64,000 nt of DNA from Gammaproteobacteria bacterium (GTDB taxonomy: Bacteria; Pseudomonadota; Gammaproteobacteria; Pseudomonadales; UBA5518). Positions 17,930-28,235 of the stretch are shown in pieces. The DNA lies in contig JADIYI010000005.1 in assembly GCA_016705365.1 (NCBI GenBank), positions 248,001-312,000 of the forward strand. Direction: 5' to 3'. Position 1 is the first letter of the stretch, and every line of letters starts with the position of its first letter. Made by a program: the position numbers and the translations under genes. The notes beneath the pieces are model-generated. The model was not told the DNA's origin. It searched no databases and saw only the letters and a program-made list of their open reading frames with translations.

Positions 17930-20896
17930 TTACAGCGTTTTCAGTTCCGCATCGGCAAGCAGCGGATCTTTTTTCAGAGCCGCTGCGCCGGGCGCATTGG
18001 TAATCACCGCGAGGCTTGCGCGTGCCGGGTCGAGATAGCTCGCGCCCACCCGCTGCAGGTCATCGACCGTGACCGCAAGCACCCGGGCACGGAACTCGCG
18101 GTGCTGCGCACGGGTGCGTCCGAACAGGTTCTCGTGAAAATGCTTCTTGGCCTCGCCGGCCGGCGAGCCGGGCTTGTCGAGGCTGCTGATCACGCCGAGG
18201 ATCGCTTCCTCGACCTGTTGCCACTGGTGGGGCGTATTCTGCAGCCAGTCGAGCGCGGCGTCGAAATCGTCGAGCGTGGCGCGGGTGCGCGGATCGCGGT
18301 AGGAATAGAAGCGAAATGCCGCGATTCCGGAATCCTGCGAGGCGCCGCCACCGTATGCGCCGCCCTGCTCGCGGATCGCCCGATGGAGGAAGCCGTTGCG
18401 CAGAAAGCCGCCGAGCACGGTCAGTGCGGCCGCATCGGCGTGCGCGATCGGAACTGTCGGATAGGACTTGGCGCAGAAATTCACCTGGGTGCTGGTCTGC
18501 CAGATTTCGCGGACCGTATCGCGCACCGGCGCCAGCGCCAGCGGCGTGTCCGCGGCGGGTGCTGCCGGGTTCTGCCAGCAACGCTGCAGTTCGTCCGCGT
18601 TGGCCTCGGTGTGTTCGGCATCGCTCACCAGCAGCAGCTGGCGCGGCGCGCCCAATATGGCCTCGTGCAGGGCCGCGAGCCGGGCTGCAAAGGCGGCGAT
18701 ATTGGCCTCGTCCTGGAAGCTTTTCTCGATGCGGCGGGTGCGGCGGATTCCCTCGAGTCCGGAGAGCGAATGCGCCAGCAACGCGGTCGGGCTCATGCGA
18801 CTCGAGGCCGCGCTCATGGCCAGGGCATGACCGCTGCCGGTGATCGACTGGTCGCGCCGTGCACGCATCTGGCTCAGCAATTCCCCGATGCGCTGCAATT
18901 CATCGAAACGCGCGTGCTCGAGCGTTTCGCGCAACAGCGCGAACAGCTCGGTGGCATTGCGTGCCAGCGCTTTTGACGACAGCACCAGCACGCCGCGCGT
19001 GCGTTGCTCGTCATCGAGCGCACCGCGCACCGTGGAATGGGCGTTCAACCCGCCGCTCAGTGCCGCCTGCAGCGCCTGGGTCTGCAGATAATCGCGGCCG
19101 CCGCTGCCGAGTTCGGTCAGGAAGTCGGTGTAGTAGGGCAGCAGTTCCAGCAACTCGTTCCCGAGTGCGGGCAGTTCGACGATCACCTGCTGGTAGACGA
19201 TCCCGTTGGTGCCGCGTGCGTAGGCCGTGATCGGGGTGCTGGCCGCAATGGGGCGTGATTCGATTTCCGGTACATCGGCCGGCACGTCCGCAATCGTGAC
19301 CCGCGGCAGGCAGCTGTCGTCGGGGCGCCCGTTCTGCCGTTCCAGCAAGGTGCTGGCGGTCGCGACGATTTCCGCTGCCTGTTGCTCATCGAGCCCGGCG
19401 CGGATTTTCGCCAGGCGCTGCTCCTCGGCGTGGCGCCGGCGTGCGGCAAGTTCGGTGTCCGGTTTCAGCAGCAGGCGCACGCGGTGCGGATTGTCGAGCA
19501 GCAGCTCGCGTACCAGGCGTTTGACGTAAGCGGGATCCTCGATATCGCGGTGCAGCTTTTCCAGCACCGGCTCCAGATTCAGTACCGCCACCGGATCGCC
19601 GCGGTGCACCGCACCGGAAATCGCCATCAGGATCAGTTGCAGTCCGAACGGGTAGCCATCGCCGCCGATCTCGCGCTGGTGCAGTTCCAGCTGGTGCAGC
19701 ACCGAGCGCACCTGCTCGATCGGCACGCCATTTTCGGCAATGTCCTGCAAGGTATCGAGTACCAGCGATTCGACATCCTGGGCCGCGCTGCTCGCGCAAC
19801 CCTCCAGGCCGCAGCTGAACACGATCTCGCGGTGCGAGTCCTCGAGCCCGCACAGCGGCGAGGGTGCGCTGCCGAGTTCGCTGGTCTCGAGCGCCTTCTG
19901 CAACGGCGATGAGCTGTTGTCGAGCAGGATGCCGTTCAGCAGGTGCGCCTGCAGCAGTTCCTCGAGGCTGGTCGATTTGCCGAGCAGCCAGCCGAGCACC
20001 ACGTGACTCTTCTCGCTGGCATCGCCTTCCTCTTCCCATGCATAGGATTCCTCCACCGCGAGCGGTGCGACGTAGCGCTTCTCGTCGGGCACCTCGATAT
20101 GCACATCGAGCGCCTCGAAGCGCTGCAGCGCGCGGTCCTCGAAGCGCTGGTGCAGTTCCGCCACCGGGATGTCGCCGTAGCTCATGAACACCGCGTTGCT
20201 CGGATGGTAATGGCTGCGGTAGAAATCACGCAGGCCCTGGTAGCTCAGGTCCGGGATGTGTTCCGGATCGCCTCCGCTGTTGTAGTGATAGGTCGTGTAC
20301 GGGAACAGGTATTTGCTCAGCGTCTGCCACAGGGTGCTCGAGATCGAGCTCATGGCGCCCTTCATTTCGTTGTAGACCACGCCCTTGAATTCGAGCGGGC
20401 TGCTGGTATCGCTGGGCGTGCTGAATTCGAGGCGATGTCCTTCCTGGGCAAAATCGAGGGGATCGAGATTGGCGAAGAACACCGCGTCGAGGTAGACATC
20501 GAGCAGGTTGAAGAAATCCTTGCGGTTCTGGCTCGCGAACGGGTAGGCGGTCCAGTCGCTGCTGGTGAACGCGTTCATGAAGGTGTTGAGGGAGCGGCGC
20601 GTCATCATGAAAAACGGATCGCGCACCGGGTACTTCTCGCTGCCGCACAGCGCCGTGTGCTCGAGGATATGCGCAACCCCGGTGGAATCCTGCGGCACGG
20701 TACGCAATGCCACCAGGAACACGTTTTCCGTGTTGTCGGTGGCAATATGGAAATGCTGGGCGCCGGTGACGCGGTGGCGATATTCCTCGATCACCGCGTT
20801 GAGCGCGCTGATCGGTTCGCTGCGCACCCATTCGAAGGCGTTGTGCGTGGTTTCGCTCGCGCGGGTTGCGGGGGCTTGCTGATCGGGACTGTTCAT
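17930..20896 (-). CDS. M16C-family zinc metallopeptidase (presequence protease-like)
   Basis: This 988-residue protein matches the single-chain M16C peptidases (PreP/falcilysin type) that degrade peptides inside a closed chamber. The inverted zinc motif HILEH is at 76-80, with the distal glutamate in VVYNEMKGAMSS about 95 residues later. The full length corresponds to four M16 domains. No signal peptide is seen, so it is probably cytoplasmic. It is the last of three closely spaced minus-strand genes after mnmC and the glutaminyl cyclotransferase, with a 65-base gap. Confidence 0.93.
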   Translation of the reverse strand: MNSPDQQAPATRASETTHNAFEWVRSEPISALNAVIEEYRHRVTGAQHFHIATDNTENVFLVALRTVPQDSTGVAHILEHTALCGSEKYPVRDPFFMMTRRSLNTFMNAFTSSDWTAYPFASQNRKDFFNLLDVYLDAVFFANLDPLDFAQEGHRLEFSTPSDTSSPLEFKGVVYNEMKGAMSSISSTLWQTLSKYLFPYTTYHYNSGGDPEHIPDLSYQGLRDFYRSHYHPSNAVFMSYGDIPVAELHQRFEDRALQRFEALDVHIEVPDEKRYVAPLAVEESYAWEEEGDASEKSHVVLGWLLGKSTSLEELLQAHLLNGILLDNSSSPLQKALETSELGSAPSPLCGLEDSHREIVFSCGLEGCASSAAQDVESLVLDTLQDIAENGVPIEQVRSVLHQLELHQREIGGDGYPFGLQLILMAISGAVHRGDPVAVLNLEPVLEKLHRDIEDPAYVKRLVRELLLDNPHRVRLLLKPDTELAARRRHAEEQRLAKIRAGLDEQQAAEIVATASTLLERQNGRPDDSCLPRVTIADVPADVPEIESRPIAASTPITAYARGTNGIVYQQVIVELPALGNELLELLPYYTDFLTELGSGGRDYLQTQALQAALSGGLNAHSTVRGALDDEQRTRGVLVLSSKALARNATELFALLRETLEHARFDELQRIGELLSQMRARRDQSITGSGHALAMSAASSRMSPTALLAHSLSGLEGIRRTRRIEKSFQDEANIAAFAARLAALHEAILGAPRQLLLVSDAEHTEANADELQRCWQNPAAPAADTPLALAPVRDTVREIWQTSTQVNFCAKSYPTVPIAHADAAALTVLGGFLRNGFLHRAIREQGGAYGGGASQDSGIAAFRFYSYRDPRTRATLDDFDAALDWLQNTPHQWQQVEEAILGVISSLDKPGSPAGEAKKHFHENLFGRTRAQHREFRARVLAVTVDDLQRVGASYLDPARASLAVITNAPGAAALKKDPLLADAELKTL

Positions 20897-20961
20897 GACG
20901 GGTTCGGGATTTCCTGCGCTGATTCACGGTGCCCGGAGCTGCGGGCGATGAGACGGCGATT

Positions 20962-21768
20962 CTATTGAGGCGTGGCGGCGGGGGCAATCGGAGGTAATGC
21001 CACCTGCAGGCAGAACAGCCACGGCCAGTGTTTGCCGCTGACCCACAGTCGCCCGCTCGGCGCGTGCCAGGCAATCCCGTTGGGGACATCGGCCGTGCGG
21101 CGTTCCGCCGCGCTCAGCAGTTCGCCGACATCGATCTTCCAGGCGGCCTTCCCGGTCACCGGATCGATACCCACGATCCAGTCGCTCAGCCAGATATTGG
21201 CGAGAATCCAGCCCTGCGCCCATTCGAGCTCGTTCAGCAGTTTCAGTACCTTGCCGCCGGCGCGCACATGCAGTTCCTTCACCACGTGGAAATCGGCCGG
21301 GTCGCGCCAGCGAAGTATCGCGCTGCCATCGCTCTGGATCAGGTGCGTGCCGTCGCTGGTGAGCCCCCAGCCCTCGCCGCGATAGCGAAATCGCTGCAGC
21401 GGTTTGAGCTCCGGCAGGCTGTATTGCTGGGCGATGCCTTCCTGCCAGGTCAGCAGCAGCAATTGCCCGTTCTGGACCGTCAGGCCTTCGGCAAACCATT
21501 CGCGCTCGAGCCCGATACTGGCGACGGGTGCCGCTGAGAGCAGGGTGCGACTCACCAGCCGCGACTGCCGGTAACCGCCCCCGCTTTCGAGCAGGGTATC
21601 GCCGTCAAATGCCATTCCCTGGGTGAATAAGGTCTGGTCGTGCGCAATACGCTGCTCGATCACGAAGGGGAGTTCCGGCAGCGCCGCCAGCGGATCGTCG
21701 GCGCGGCACAGCGATGACCACGTCAGCAACAGCGACAGGATCGCTACGCGGGTGCCGCGATAGCTCAT
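20962..21768 (-). CDS. Secreted glutaminyl-peptide cyclotransferase (plant/bacterial type)
   Basis: The enzyme turns N-terminal glutamine into pyroglutamate. The 268-residue product begins with a signal peptide (AILSLLLTWSSLCRA) and then shows the beta-propeller motifs of the family: LFTQGMAFDGDTLLESGGGY, GEGWGLTSDG, LNELEWAQGWILANIW and the PNGIAW near the end. The ATG at 21768 overlaps the mnmC stop as ATGA, so translation is coupled. Export places it in the periplasm or outside. Confidence 0.88.
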   Translation of the reverse strand: MSYRGTRVAILSLLLTWSSLCRADDPLAALPELPFVIEQRIAHDQTLFTQGMAFDGDTLLESGGGYRQSRLVSRTLLSAAPVASIGLEREWFAEGLTVQNGQLLLLTWQEGIAQQYSLPELKPLQRFRYRGEGWGLTSDGTHLIQSDGSAILRWRDPADFHVVKELHVRAGGKVLKLLNELEWAQGWILANIWLSDWIVGIDPVTGKAAWKIDVGELLSAAERRTADVPNGIAWHAPSGRLWVSGKHWPWLFCLQVALPPIAPAATPQ

Positions 21769-23792
21769 CGCGCGTTGCTCCTGACGATGCCGCGCAGCAG
21801 GAAGCGCGCGGGTGACAGGGCACGGCTGATGGCGTCGCTGACCGGCGCCGGCTCGCCGCACAGATGGGCGGCGATCATCTCGGCGCACAGCGGCGCGCTG
21901 GTCATGCCACGCGAGCCGTGGCCGATGCTGGCATAGAGGCCACCCTGATAACTGCCAAGGCGCGCGATGGGTTTGCGTGCGTTGCGTGCAAGCGCGGCAA
22001 ATTCCGCCGCGCATGCCGCGGCATCGGGCACCGGTCCGGCCACCGGGAGACGGTCCGGCGTGGTGGCGCGCAGCCCCACCCGGGCCGCGAGATCGGCGGG
22101 TGCAATATCCCGCACCACATTGCCGGGCAACAAGCGCGCGAGGCGTTCGAGGTTGTCACGATGTTCGGAATCGGTGGCGCCGTGGCCGCTGCCGTGCGGC
22201 TCGAAACTCGCGCCGCAACAGAGCTGCCCGTCGAGCATCGGTGCGACATAACCGTCGCCGCTGATTACGCAGTGCGGTGCTTCGAGAATCAATGCGCGCG
22301 GCACCAGCGTGATCTGCCCGCGCACCGGCGTGAGTGGCACTGCAGCCGGGCCGAGCAGACTATTAGCGGCCAGGCTATTGGCAATGATCACCGCCGCGGC
22401 GGTGAAATCGCCCTGTCCATCGGTGCCTGCCAGCCAGCCATCGCCCGCGCGCCGCAGCGTTTCGACCCGCACCCCGAAGCGGGTACGGATGCGCGGATGG
22501 GCGAGTGCCCGGGTGCGGGCGGCGTTTGGCGCGACCCAGCCCGATCCCGGCAGGAACAAACCATCGTGCTCCACACGAGCGCCACACAGGCGCGAGGCCT
22601 GCGCCGCATCGACGAATTGCACCAGCCGATCGAGCGCGGCATAACGCTGGCGCAGGCGCGCGAGCAATGCCTGGTCTTTGCCGGTGGTATAGAGTTGCAG
22701 CATTCCGCAGGCCGAGCGCTGCGTGGCATCGTCCCCGAGCAGGGCGCGGTAGAAACGCAGTGCATGAAGATAACCGAGCAGGGTGAATTCGGCGTGCGCG
22801 GAATCGCCCAGCGCCAGCTGGGTGAACAGCATGGCCTGGGATGCGCCGGTAGCGGGGCCGTCGGCGCTTTCGAGCACGCTCACCTCCCAGCCGCGGCGCG
22901 CCAGTGCCAGGGCCGCGGTGCAGCCGGCAATGCCGGCGCCGATCACCAGCGCGCTGCGCTCGTTTGTGCGCGGGTGCATTGCGATATGCCAGGGTGTGCT
23001 GCGCGCTACAGGCGTCATGGGTGCGGCACGCTGATCACGATGCGCGCTGATCATGTCGCGCTTGCGTCCGAAGCCGGGAATCTTGCGCACCGTGAAGCCG
23101 TGCGCGGTGAGCGCGTCGCGTACCGGGGCGGCCGCGCTGAACGTACTGAGCGTGGTGCCGGGGCGGCTGAGCACCGCGATCTGGCGGAGGACCTCATCGC
23201 TCCACATCGCCGGGTTGCGCGCCGGCGCAAAGCCGTCGAGGAACCAGGCATCCGCCGTCGTGACCGGCGCCAGCGGGTGCGCCGGGCCGAACTCGCGCAG
23301 CGCATCCAGCACATCGCCAAAGAACAGCTGCAGGCTGACCCGGCCCGCCCCGAGTTCGATGCTGTGCAGGCCGGGCAGCAGGGGCGGCCAGTTTGCCGTC
23401 AGCTGCGCGCTGCAGGACGCGAGCTCGGGCCAGCGGGCCAGGGCCCGCGCGAGGGAAGCAGTCTCCAGCGGCCAGGCCTCGAGACTGCGAAATACCAGCC
23501 GTGCGCCGGGTGGCGCCACGCGCTCCCACAGTTGCCACGCCAGCAGGAAGTTCAGCCCGGTGCCAAAACCGGTCTCGCCGATCACGAAGACCGCGTGCGA
23601 ATCGCGGGGCAGCGCGCTCCAGCGCGCCTCGAGTGCGTTCTGTTGCAGAAACACGTATTGTGATTCGGCCAGTCCGTCGTCGCGGCTGTAATAGACATCG
23701 GCGAACATTTGCGAGTACGGCGTGCCGTCATCGAGCCATTGCGGTTGCGCGGGTACGACGGCCAGAGGAGGGAGCGTGGAATCAGCAGACAT
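21765..23792 (-). CDS. mnmC: Bifunctional tRNA wobble-uridine modification enzyme
   Basis: MnmC performs the last two steps of mnm5s2U34 synthesis: the FAD domain removes the carboxymethyl group and the methyltransferase domain adds a methyl. The 675-residue product has the SAM-binding GETGFGTG at 72-79, the DAWFLDGFAPARNP segment near 181-194, and an FAD motif VIGAGIAG at 283-290, so both domains are present in the usual order. The open frame extends far upstream to 25496, but that part is only antisense to the peptide-binding-protein gene; ATG 23792 gives the family N-terminus. Confidence 0.96.
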   Translation of the reverse strand: MSADSTLPPLAVVPAQPQWLDDGTPYSQMFADVYYSRDDGLAESQYVFLQQNALEARWSALPRDSHAVFVIGETGFGTGLNFLLAWQLWERVAPPGARLVFRSLEAWPLETASLARALARWPELASCSAQLTANWPPLLPGLHSIELGAGRVSLQLFFGDVLDALREFGPAHPLAPVTTADAWFLDGFAPARNPAMWSDEVLRQIAVLSRPGTTLSTFSAAAPVRDALTAHGFTVRKIPGFGRKRDMISAHRDQRAAPMTPVARSTPWHIAMHPRTNERSALVIGAGIAGCTAALALARRGWEVSVLESADGPATGASQAMLFTQLALGDSAHAEFTLLGYLHALRFYRALLGDDATQRSACGMLQLYTTGKDQALLARLRQRYAALDRLVQFVDAAQASRLCGARVEHDGLFLPGSGWVAPNAARTRALAHPRIRTRFGVRVETLRRAGDGWLAGTDGQGDFTAAAVIIANSLAANSLLGPAAVPLTPVRGQITLVPRALILEAPHCVISGDGYVAPMLDGQLCCGASFEPHGSGHGATDSEHRDNLERLARLLPGNVVRDIAPADLAARVGLRATTPDRLPVAGPVPDAAACAAEFAALARNARKPIARLGSYQGGLYASIGHGSRGMTSAPLCAEMIAAHLCGEPAPVSDAISRALSPARFLLRGIVRSNAR

Positions 23793-23843
23793 CTGCAGCG
23801 CACTTGCCGGTGGAAGCGGCGATTGTAGCAATCGCGGGTGCCG

Positions 23844-25481
23844 ATGACGACGCGGATGAAGCCGGGTTGGCGGCAGGCGGTTGTACGCTGCGCTGCCGCA
23901 CTGTTGCTGGTGGCTGCGGCAAACAGTGCGGGGCAGGGCGCGGCGATCGATGACCGCGAGGGCGTGGTGCGTCTGGCATTGGCCACCGAGCCGCCGAGCC
24001 TCGATTCGGTACGCGCGACCGACCAGGTCAGTGCCTTCGTGCTGGCGCATATCGGTGAGGGCCTGCTGCAGTACGATCGCGACAACCGGCTCGCGCCGGC
24101 GGTTGCCGAACGCTACGAGCTGAACGATCGGGGAGCCACCTTCTGGTTGCGCCGCGATGCGCGCTGGGAGGACGGCTCGCCGCTCACCGCCGGGGATTTC
24201 GTGTATGCATGGCGCGAAGTGCTGCGCCCCGCCAACGGCGCGCAGTATGCACCGCTGCTGTTTCCGCTGCTCAATGCCCGTGCCATAGCCGCGGGCGAGG
24301 CGGCGCTCGAGACGCTCGGCGTCAGCGCAGCGGAAGATTACCGTCTCGAGCTGCGGTTCGCGGAACCCTGTGCCTGGTTTCCGGCGCTGACCGCATTGAT
24401 GACACTGCTGCCCCTGCCGCGGGAGTTTCATGCCCGCCAGGGCAGTCGCTACGCGGCCGATGCCGGCCGCATGCTGGCCAACGGACCGTATCGGCTGGCA
24501 CGCTGGGTGCACGGCGCCGAGTTGGTGCTGGAGCAAAACCCCTGGCACCGCGACGCTGCTACGCTCGGCATTCGCCGGATCGAGATTCCCTATATCACCA
24601 GCGACTCCCGCGCCGAGCTGAACCTGTTTCTCGACGGGCGTATTGCGCTGGCCAATGTGCCCGGCGATGCGCTCGGCCAGGTGCTGGCGCAACGCCTGCG
24701 CTTGCGCCAGTTCCGCGATGGTTACGTGTGGTTTCTCGGCTTCAATTTCCGCGCCGGGCGCTTGACCGGGAACCGTGCGTTGCGCCAGGCGATACAGGCG
24801 GCGATCGAGCCGCGCGAAGTGGTGGATCAGGTAGTGCGCCTGCCCGGAGTGCGGCCGGCAGAGTCGCTGTTTCCCTCGGTGCTGCGTGCCGGCGAGCGGC
24901 GTTTCATCGATGCCTGGCCGCTGGCGCCGGTCGAGCGCTCGCGCGCGCGGGCGCAGGAGCTGATCGAACAGGCGCGGCGGGAACTGGGCGGCGACGAGGT
25001 GGCGCCGCTGTACCTGCTGAGTTCGGAAGATCCGGTTTCGGTCAAGCTCGGCGAGTATCTGCAGGCGCGGCTGGCGCAGACGCTGGGTCTGGATGTGCGC
25101 CTCGACCGGCAGATTTTCAAGCAGCGTATCCAGAAGATGAACAGTGGCGACTACGATATGGTGCTGGCCAACTGGGGCCCGGATTTCGATGACCCGCTCA
25201 CCTTCGGCGAGTTGTTCGCCTCGTGGAACCCGGTGAATCGTGGCCGTTTCAGCAGCAGGGAATACGATCGCCTGGTACGTGCGGCGCAGACCGCGAGCGA
25301 TTCCGCGGCGCGCCTTGCCGCGATGAACGGGCTGCAGATATTGGTGCGCGATGAAGTGCCGGTGATTCCGCTCTACGAGAACGCGCGCCTGTATGTCCAG
25401 CATCCGCGGCTGCGCGGTGTGGTGCGCGCGCCGTTCGGCGGTGATCCGATTCTGCGCCATGCCTGGCTGGGCCCGCCCTGA
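23844..25481 (+). CDS. Peptide ABC transporter substrate-binding protein (OppA-like)
   Basis: This 545-residue SBP-family-5 protein has an N-terminal signal peptide (AVVRCAAALLLVAAANSA) and the family pattern VRLALATEPPSLDSV, then a WEDGSPLTAGDFVYAWR segment typical of OppA/MppA proteins. It captures peptides in the periplasm, yet no permease or ATPase genes are adjacent, so it may serve a distant transporter or cell-wall peptide recycling. Possible starts are GTG 23838, ATG 23844 and ATG 23856. Its last 97 bases recur at 32066-32161. Confidence 0.92.
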   Translation: MTTRMKPGWRQAVVRCAAALLLVAAANSAGQGAAIDDREGVVRLALATEPPSLDSVRATDQVSAFVLAHIGEGLLQYDRDNRLAPAVAERYELNDRGATFWLRRDARWEDGSPLTAGDFVYAWREVLRPANGAQYAPLLFPLLNARAIAAGEAALETLGVSAAEDYRLELRFAEPCAWFPALTALMTLLPLPREFHARQGSRYAADAGRMLANGPYRLARWVHGAELVLEQNPWHRDAATLGIRRIEIPYITSDSRAELNLFLDGRIALANVPGDALGQVLAQRLRLRQFRDGYVWFLGFNFRAGRLTGNRALRQAIQAAIEPREVVDQVVRLPGVRPAESLFPSVLRAGERRFIDAWPLAPVERSRARAQELIEQARRELGGDEVAPLYLLSSEDPVSVKLGEYLQARLAQTLGLDVRLDRQIFKQRIQKMNSGDYDMVLANWGPDFDDPLTFGELFASWNPVNRGRFSSREYDRLVRAAQTASDSAARLAAMNGLQILVRDEVPVIPLYENARLYVQHPRLRGVVRAPFGGDPILRHAWLGPP

Positions 25482-25491
25482 GGATGCGCGG
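25395..25491 (+). repeat. Direct repeat copy A (3' end of the peptide-binding-protein gene)
   Basis: This 97-base segment covers the last 29 codons of the gene and a few bases after its stop. It matches 32066-32161 with nine differences, including one missing base (about 91 % identity). The two copies are in the same orientation and bracket about 6.6 kb. Confidence 0.9.
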
Positions 25492-25660
25492 CTCAACCGG
25501 CTGGTGGAGCAGCACTACCCCGGTTTCGTCGCGCACTGCAAAAGCCCTCTCGCGATTTCTCGAGCACACTCACTGACCGCGTCCCGGCATTGGTGTACGC
25601 TGCCGCACTGGATGCGCGCATGACGCGCGCAATGCACCCACAGCAGTCCGGAGACTTGCC

Positions 25661-26149
25661 ATGCCGCGTCTTGTACGCACCCTCGCGATCTGCCTTGCTC
25701 TAGCGCTCGGTATCACGCTGCGCGCCGGCGCCGAAGACGGCGCCAGACCCGTTCTGGACGTCTACAAGAGCCCCAGCTGTCATTGCTGCGGGGACTGGAT
25801 GAAACATCTCGAGCAGCAGGGTTTCAGCACCATCGCCCATCACCCCGCCGACCTCGACAAGCTCAAGGCCGACAGGGGAGTGCCTGAGGGCTACACCTCC
25901 TGCCACACCGGTGTCAGCGCGGGGGGCTATGTGTTCGAGGGCCATGTGCCGGCGAAATTCATCCGCCGCTTTCTCGCCGATCCACCGGCCGGCGCACGCG
26001 GACTCGCGGTGCCCGGCATGCCGCTGGGCAGTCCGGGCATGGAGAGCGACGACTTCTTCATGCCCTACAAGATCTGGTTGCTGAAGAGCGATGGCTCGGT
26101 GGAGCTCTACGCGAGCATCGGCAGCGCCGCCGAGCAGTTCGACGATTGA
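25661..26149 (+). CDS. DUF411 family metal-binding protein
   Basis: This 162-residue exported protein has a signal peptide (LAICLALALGITLRAGA) and then VYKSPSCHCCGDWMKHLE, the cysteine-rich motif of DUF411 proteins, with a further Cys-His in YTSCHTGVSAGGYVFEGHVP. Members are often found near copper genes and are thought to bind metal; the exact role is not established. A metal link would fit the ZIP transporter 2 kb downstream, but no copper genes are seen next to it. Confidence 0.88.
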   Translation: MPRLVRTLAICLALALGITLRAGAEDGARPVLDVYKSPSCHCCGDWMKHLEQQGFSTIAHHPADLDKLKADRGVPEGYTSCHTGVSAGGYVFEGHVPAKFIRRFLADPPAGARGLAVPGMPLGSPGMESDDFFMPYKIWLLKSDGSVELYASIGSAAEQFDD

Positions 26150-26280
26150 CCGCGCAGCGCGCGCATGCGCCGCAGTGTGAGTCCTTTCCAATCCAGAGAT
26201 GAGCCTGAAGAGGCCGGGTTGAGCGGATAATCGCTGCCGCGCCGCGCTACACCAGGCAGCAAGCCTGATACGACATCGAG

Positions 26281-28209
26281 ATGCGTATGGTCATAAGCGA
26301 AGCGCATAACAAAACACCGGCCGCCGCGGAGCCGGAGCAAGCCCGCAGCACACCCATGGCTGCTCTTGGCCTCGCGGTACTCGGCGTGGTGTACGGCGAT
26401 ATCGGCACCAGTCCCATTTACGCCCTGCGCGAAACCTTCTCCGGCAGGCACCCCTTGCCTGCCACGCCAGACAATATCCTGGGCATCCTGTCGCTGATTT
26501 TCTGGTCGCTGGTGCTCATCATCTCGCTCAAGTACATGGTCTTTGTGTTGCGCGCTGACAATCGCGGCGAGGGGGGCATTTTTGCCCTTATCGCCTTGCT
26601 GCGGCCCGACGCCGACCGCGGCAATCCGGCGCGGCGCGGCCTGATCCTGCTCGGTATATTGGGTGCGGCCATGTTGTATGGCGGCGCCATGATTACCCCG
26701 GCCATCTCGGTGCTCAGCGCCGTCGAAGGCTTGGAGGTTGCTGCGCCCGCCCTGGAGCGCTTTGTCATCCCGGCGACCATCGGCATCCTGGTGGCACTGT
26801 TTGCGTTTCAAAGCCAGGGCACGGCCCGGGTGGGCGCCATCTTCGGTCCCATTACCTTGCTGTGGTTTCTGGTGTTGGCGGTGTTGGGGGTGCACGGCAT
26901 CGCCCAAGCCCCCGAAGTGTTGCTGGCCATCAACCCGACCTATGCCCTTGCCTATTTCCACACCAACGGGGTGAATGGCTACCTCGCCTTGTACGGCGTA
27001 TTTCTGGTCACCACGGGCGGCGAGGCGCTGTACGCCGACCTGGGCCACTTCGGCCGAGTGCCGATCCGCCGGGTGTGGTTCGCGGTGGTGCTGCCTGCTC
27101 TGTTGATCAATTACTTTGGCCAGGGCGCGCTGCTGGTTGCGGACCCCCAGGAAAGCCTGCACCCGTTCTTTCACCTGGCCCCGGAATGGGCGCTTTATCC
27201 GCTCATCGTGCTCGCCGCTGCAGCCACCTGCATCGCTTCGCAGGCCGTCATTACCGGGGTGTACTCGCTGACGCGCCAAGCCATTCAGCTAAACCTGATG
27301 CCGCGGTTTACGGTGCGGCAAACCTCCGCCGAGGTGCGTGGCCAAATCTATATGCCAAGCGTCAACTGGATCATGATGGTCGCCGCCATCAGCCTGGTGC
27401 TGGCATTCAAAACCTCGGGGAACCTCGCCGCCGCCTACGGGGTAGCGGTCAACTCCACCATGGCCATTACCACCATATTGGCCTTCCGGGTGGCGCGGGA
27501 GCGCGGCGGCTGGGGTTGGCCGTCCTCACTGAGCTTCCTGCTGGTGTTCATCGCCATCGATCTGGCTTACCTCGGCTCCAACCTGATGACGATCCCCGAT
27601 GGCGGCTGGCTGCCCATGGTGATTGGAGTGGTGTTGTTCAGTGTGATGACCACCTGGCGCCAGGGTTCCTTCCTGGTGGCCGAGCACATTGCAAAATCGA
27701 CCATCACGCTGGAGACCTTCATCGGCCGCATCGCCGCGGAGTCGATCCCGCGGATCGCCGGCACGGCCATTTTTTTTACGGGCAGGCTGGAGCACACACC
27801 CCCGACCTTGCAGCAGTTCCTGCACCGCACCGGGGTACTGCATCAAGACATTGTGCTCACCACGGTGCTGATCGAGCCGGTCCCCAAGGTGGATGCGGAG
27901 AGCCGGATCGAAATCAGCCCCCACGAAGCCGGATTTACCCGGCTCGTCATTCGCTACGGTTATATGCAGGGCATCAATATTCCATCGGACCTCGCCCTGT
28001 GCGCCGAGCGCGGGCTGGCCCTGGACCTGGCAACCCTCAACTACTTCGTTGGGCGCGTGAGCCTGCTTGCTGACCGCAAGCAAAAGGGCATGGCGCCCTG
28101 GCGAGATCGCTTGTTTTCCCGTATGGCCGCCAATACCGAGGACGCCACCGCTTCCTACCAGCTGCCACATGCACAGACGATGACGATAGGCTTTACGATC
28201 GGTATTTGA
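26281..28209 (+). CDS. kup: Low-affinity potassium transporter Kup
   Basis: Kup imports potassium with protons. The 642-residue product has the family's opening LGVVYGDIGTSPIYALRE, about 12 membrane helices over the first 430 residues, and a hydrophilic C-terminal domain. The length is normal for the family. The upstream sequence has only a weak ribosome binding site, and a second ATG lies two codons later. It is inside the segment bracketed by direct repeats, so it may be acquired. Confidence 0.95.
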   Translation: MRMVISEAHNKTPAAAEPEQARSTPMAALGLAVLGVVYGDIGTSPIYALRETFSGRHPLPATPDNILGILSLIFWSLVLIISLKYMVFVLRADNRGEGGIFALIALLRPDADRGNPARRGLILLGILGAAMLYGGAMITPAISVLSAVEGLEVAAPALERFVIPATIGILVALFAFQSQGTARVGAIFGPITLLWFLVLAVLGVHGIAQAPEVLLAINPTYALAYFHTNGVNGYLALYGVFLVTTGGEALYADLGHFGRVPIRRVWFAVVLPALLINYFGQGALLVADPQESLHPFFHLAPEWALYPLIVLAAAATCIASQAVITGVYSLTRQAIQLNLMPRFTVRQTSAEVRGQIYMPSVNWIMMVAAISLVLAFKTSGNLAAAYGVAVNSTMAITTILAFRVARERGGWGWPSSLSFLLVFIAIDLAYLGSNLMTIPDGGWLPMVIGVVLFSVMTTWRQGSFLVAEHIAKSTITLETFIGRIAAESIPRIAGTAIFFTGRLEHTPPTLQQFLHRTGVLHQDIVLTTVLIEPVPKVDAESRIEISPHEAGFTRLVIRYGYMQGINIPSDLALCAERGLALDLATLNYFVGRVSLLADRKQKGMAPWRDRLFSRMAANTEDATASYQLPHAQTMTIGFTIGI

Positions 28210-28235
28210 AGTGCGGAAGCAGCCGCGCACGGCAT

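Noticed and set aside
23793..25496. Long open extension of mnmC on the minus strand
   Set aside because: It is antisense to the peptide-binding-protein gene and has no MnmC-like sequence; high GC content keeps the frame open.
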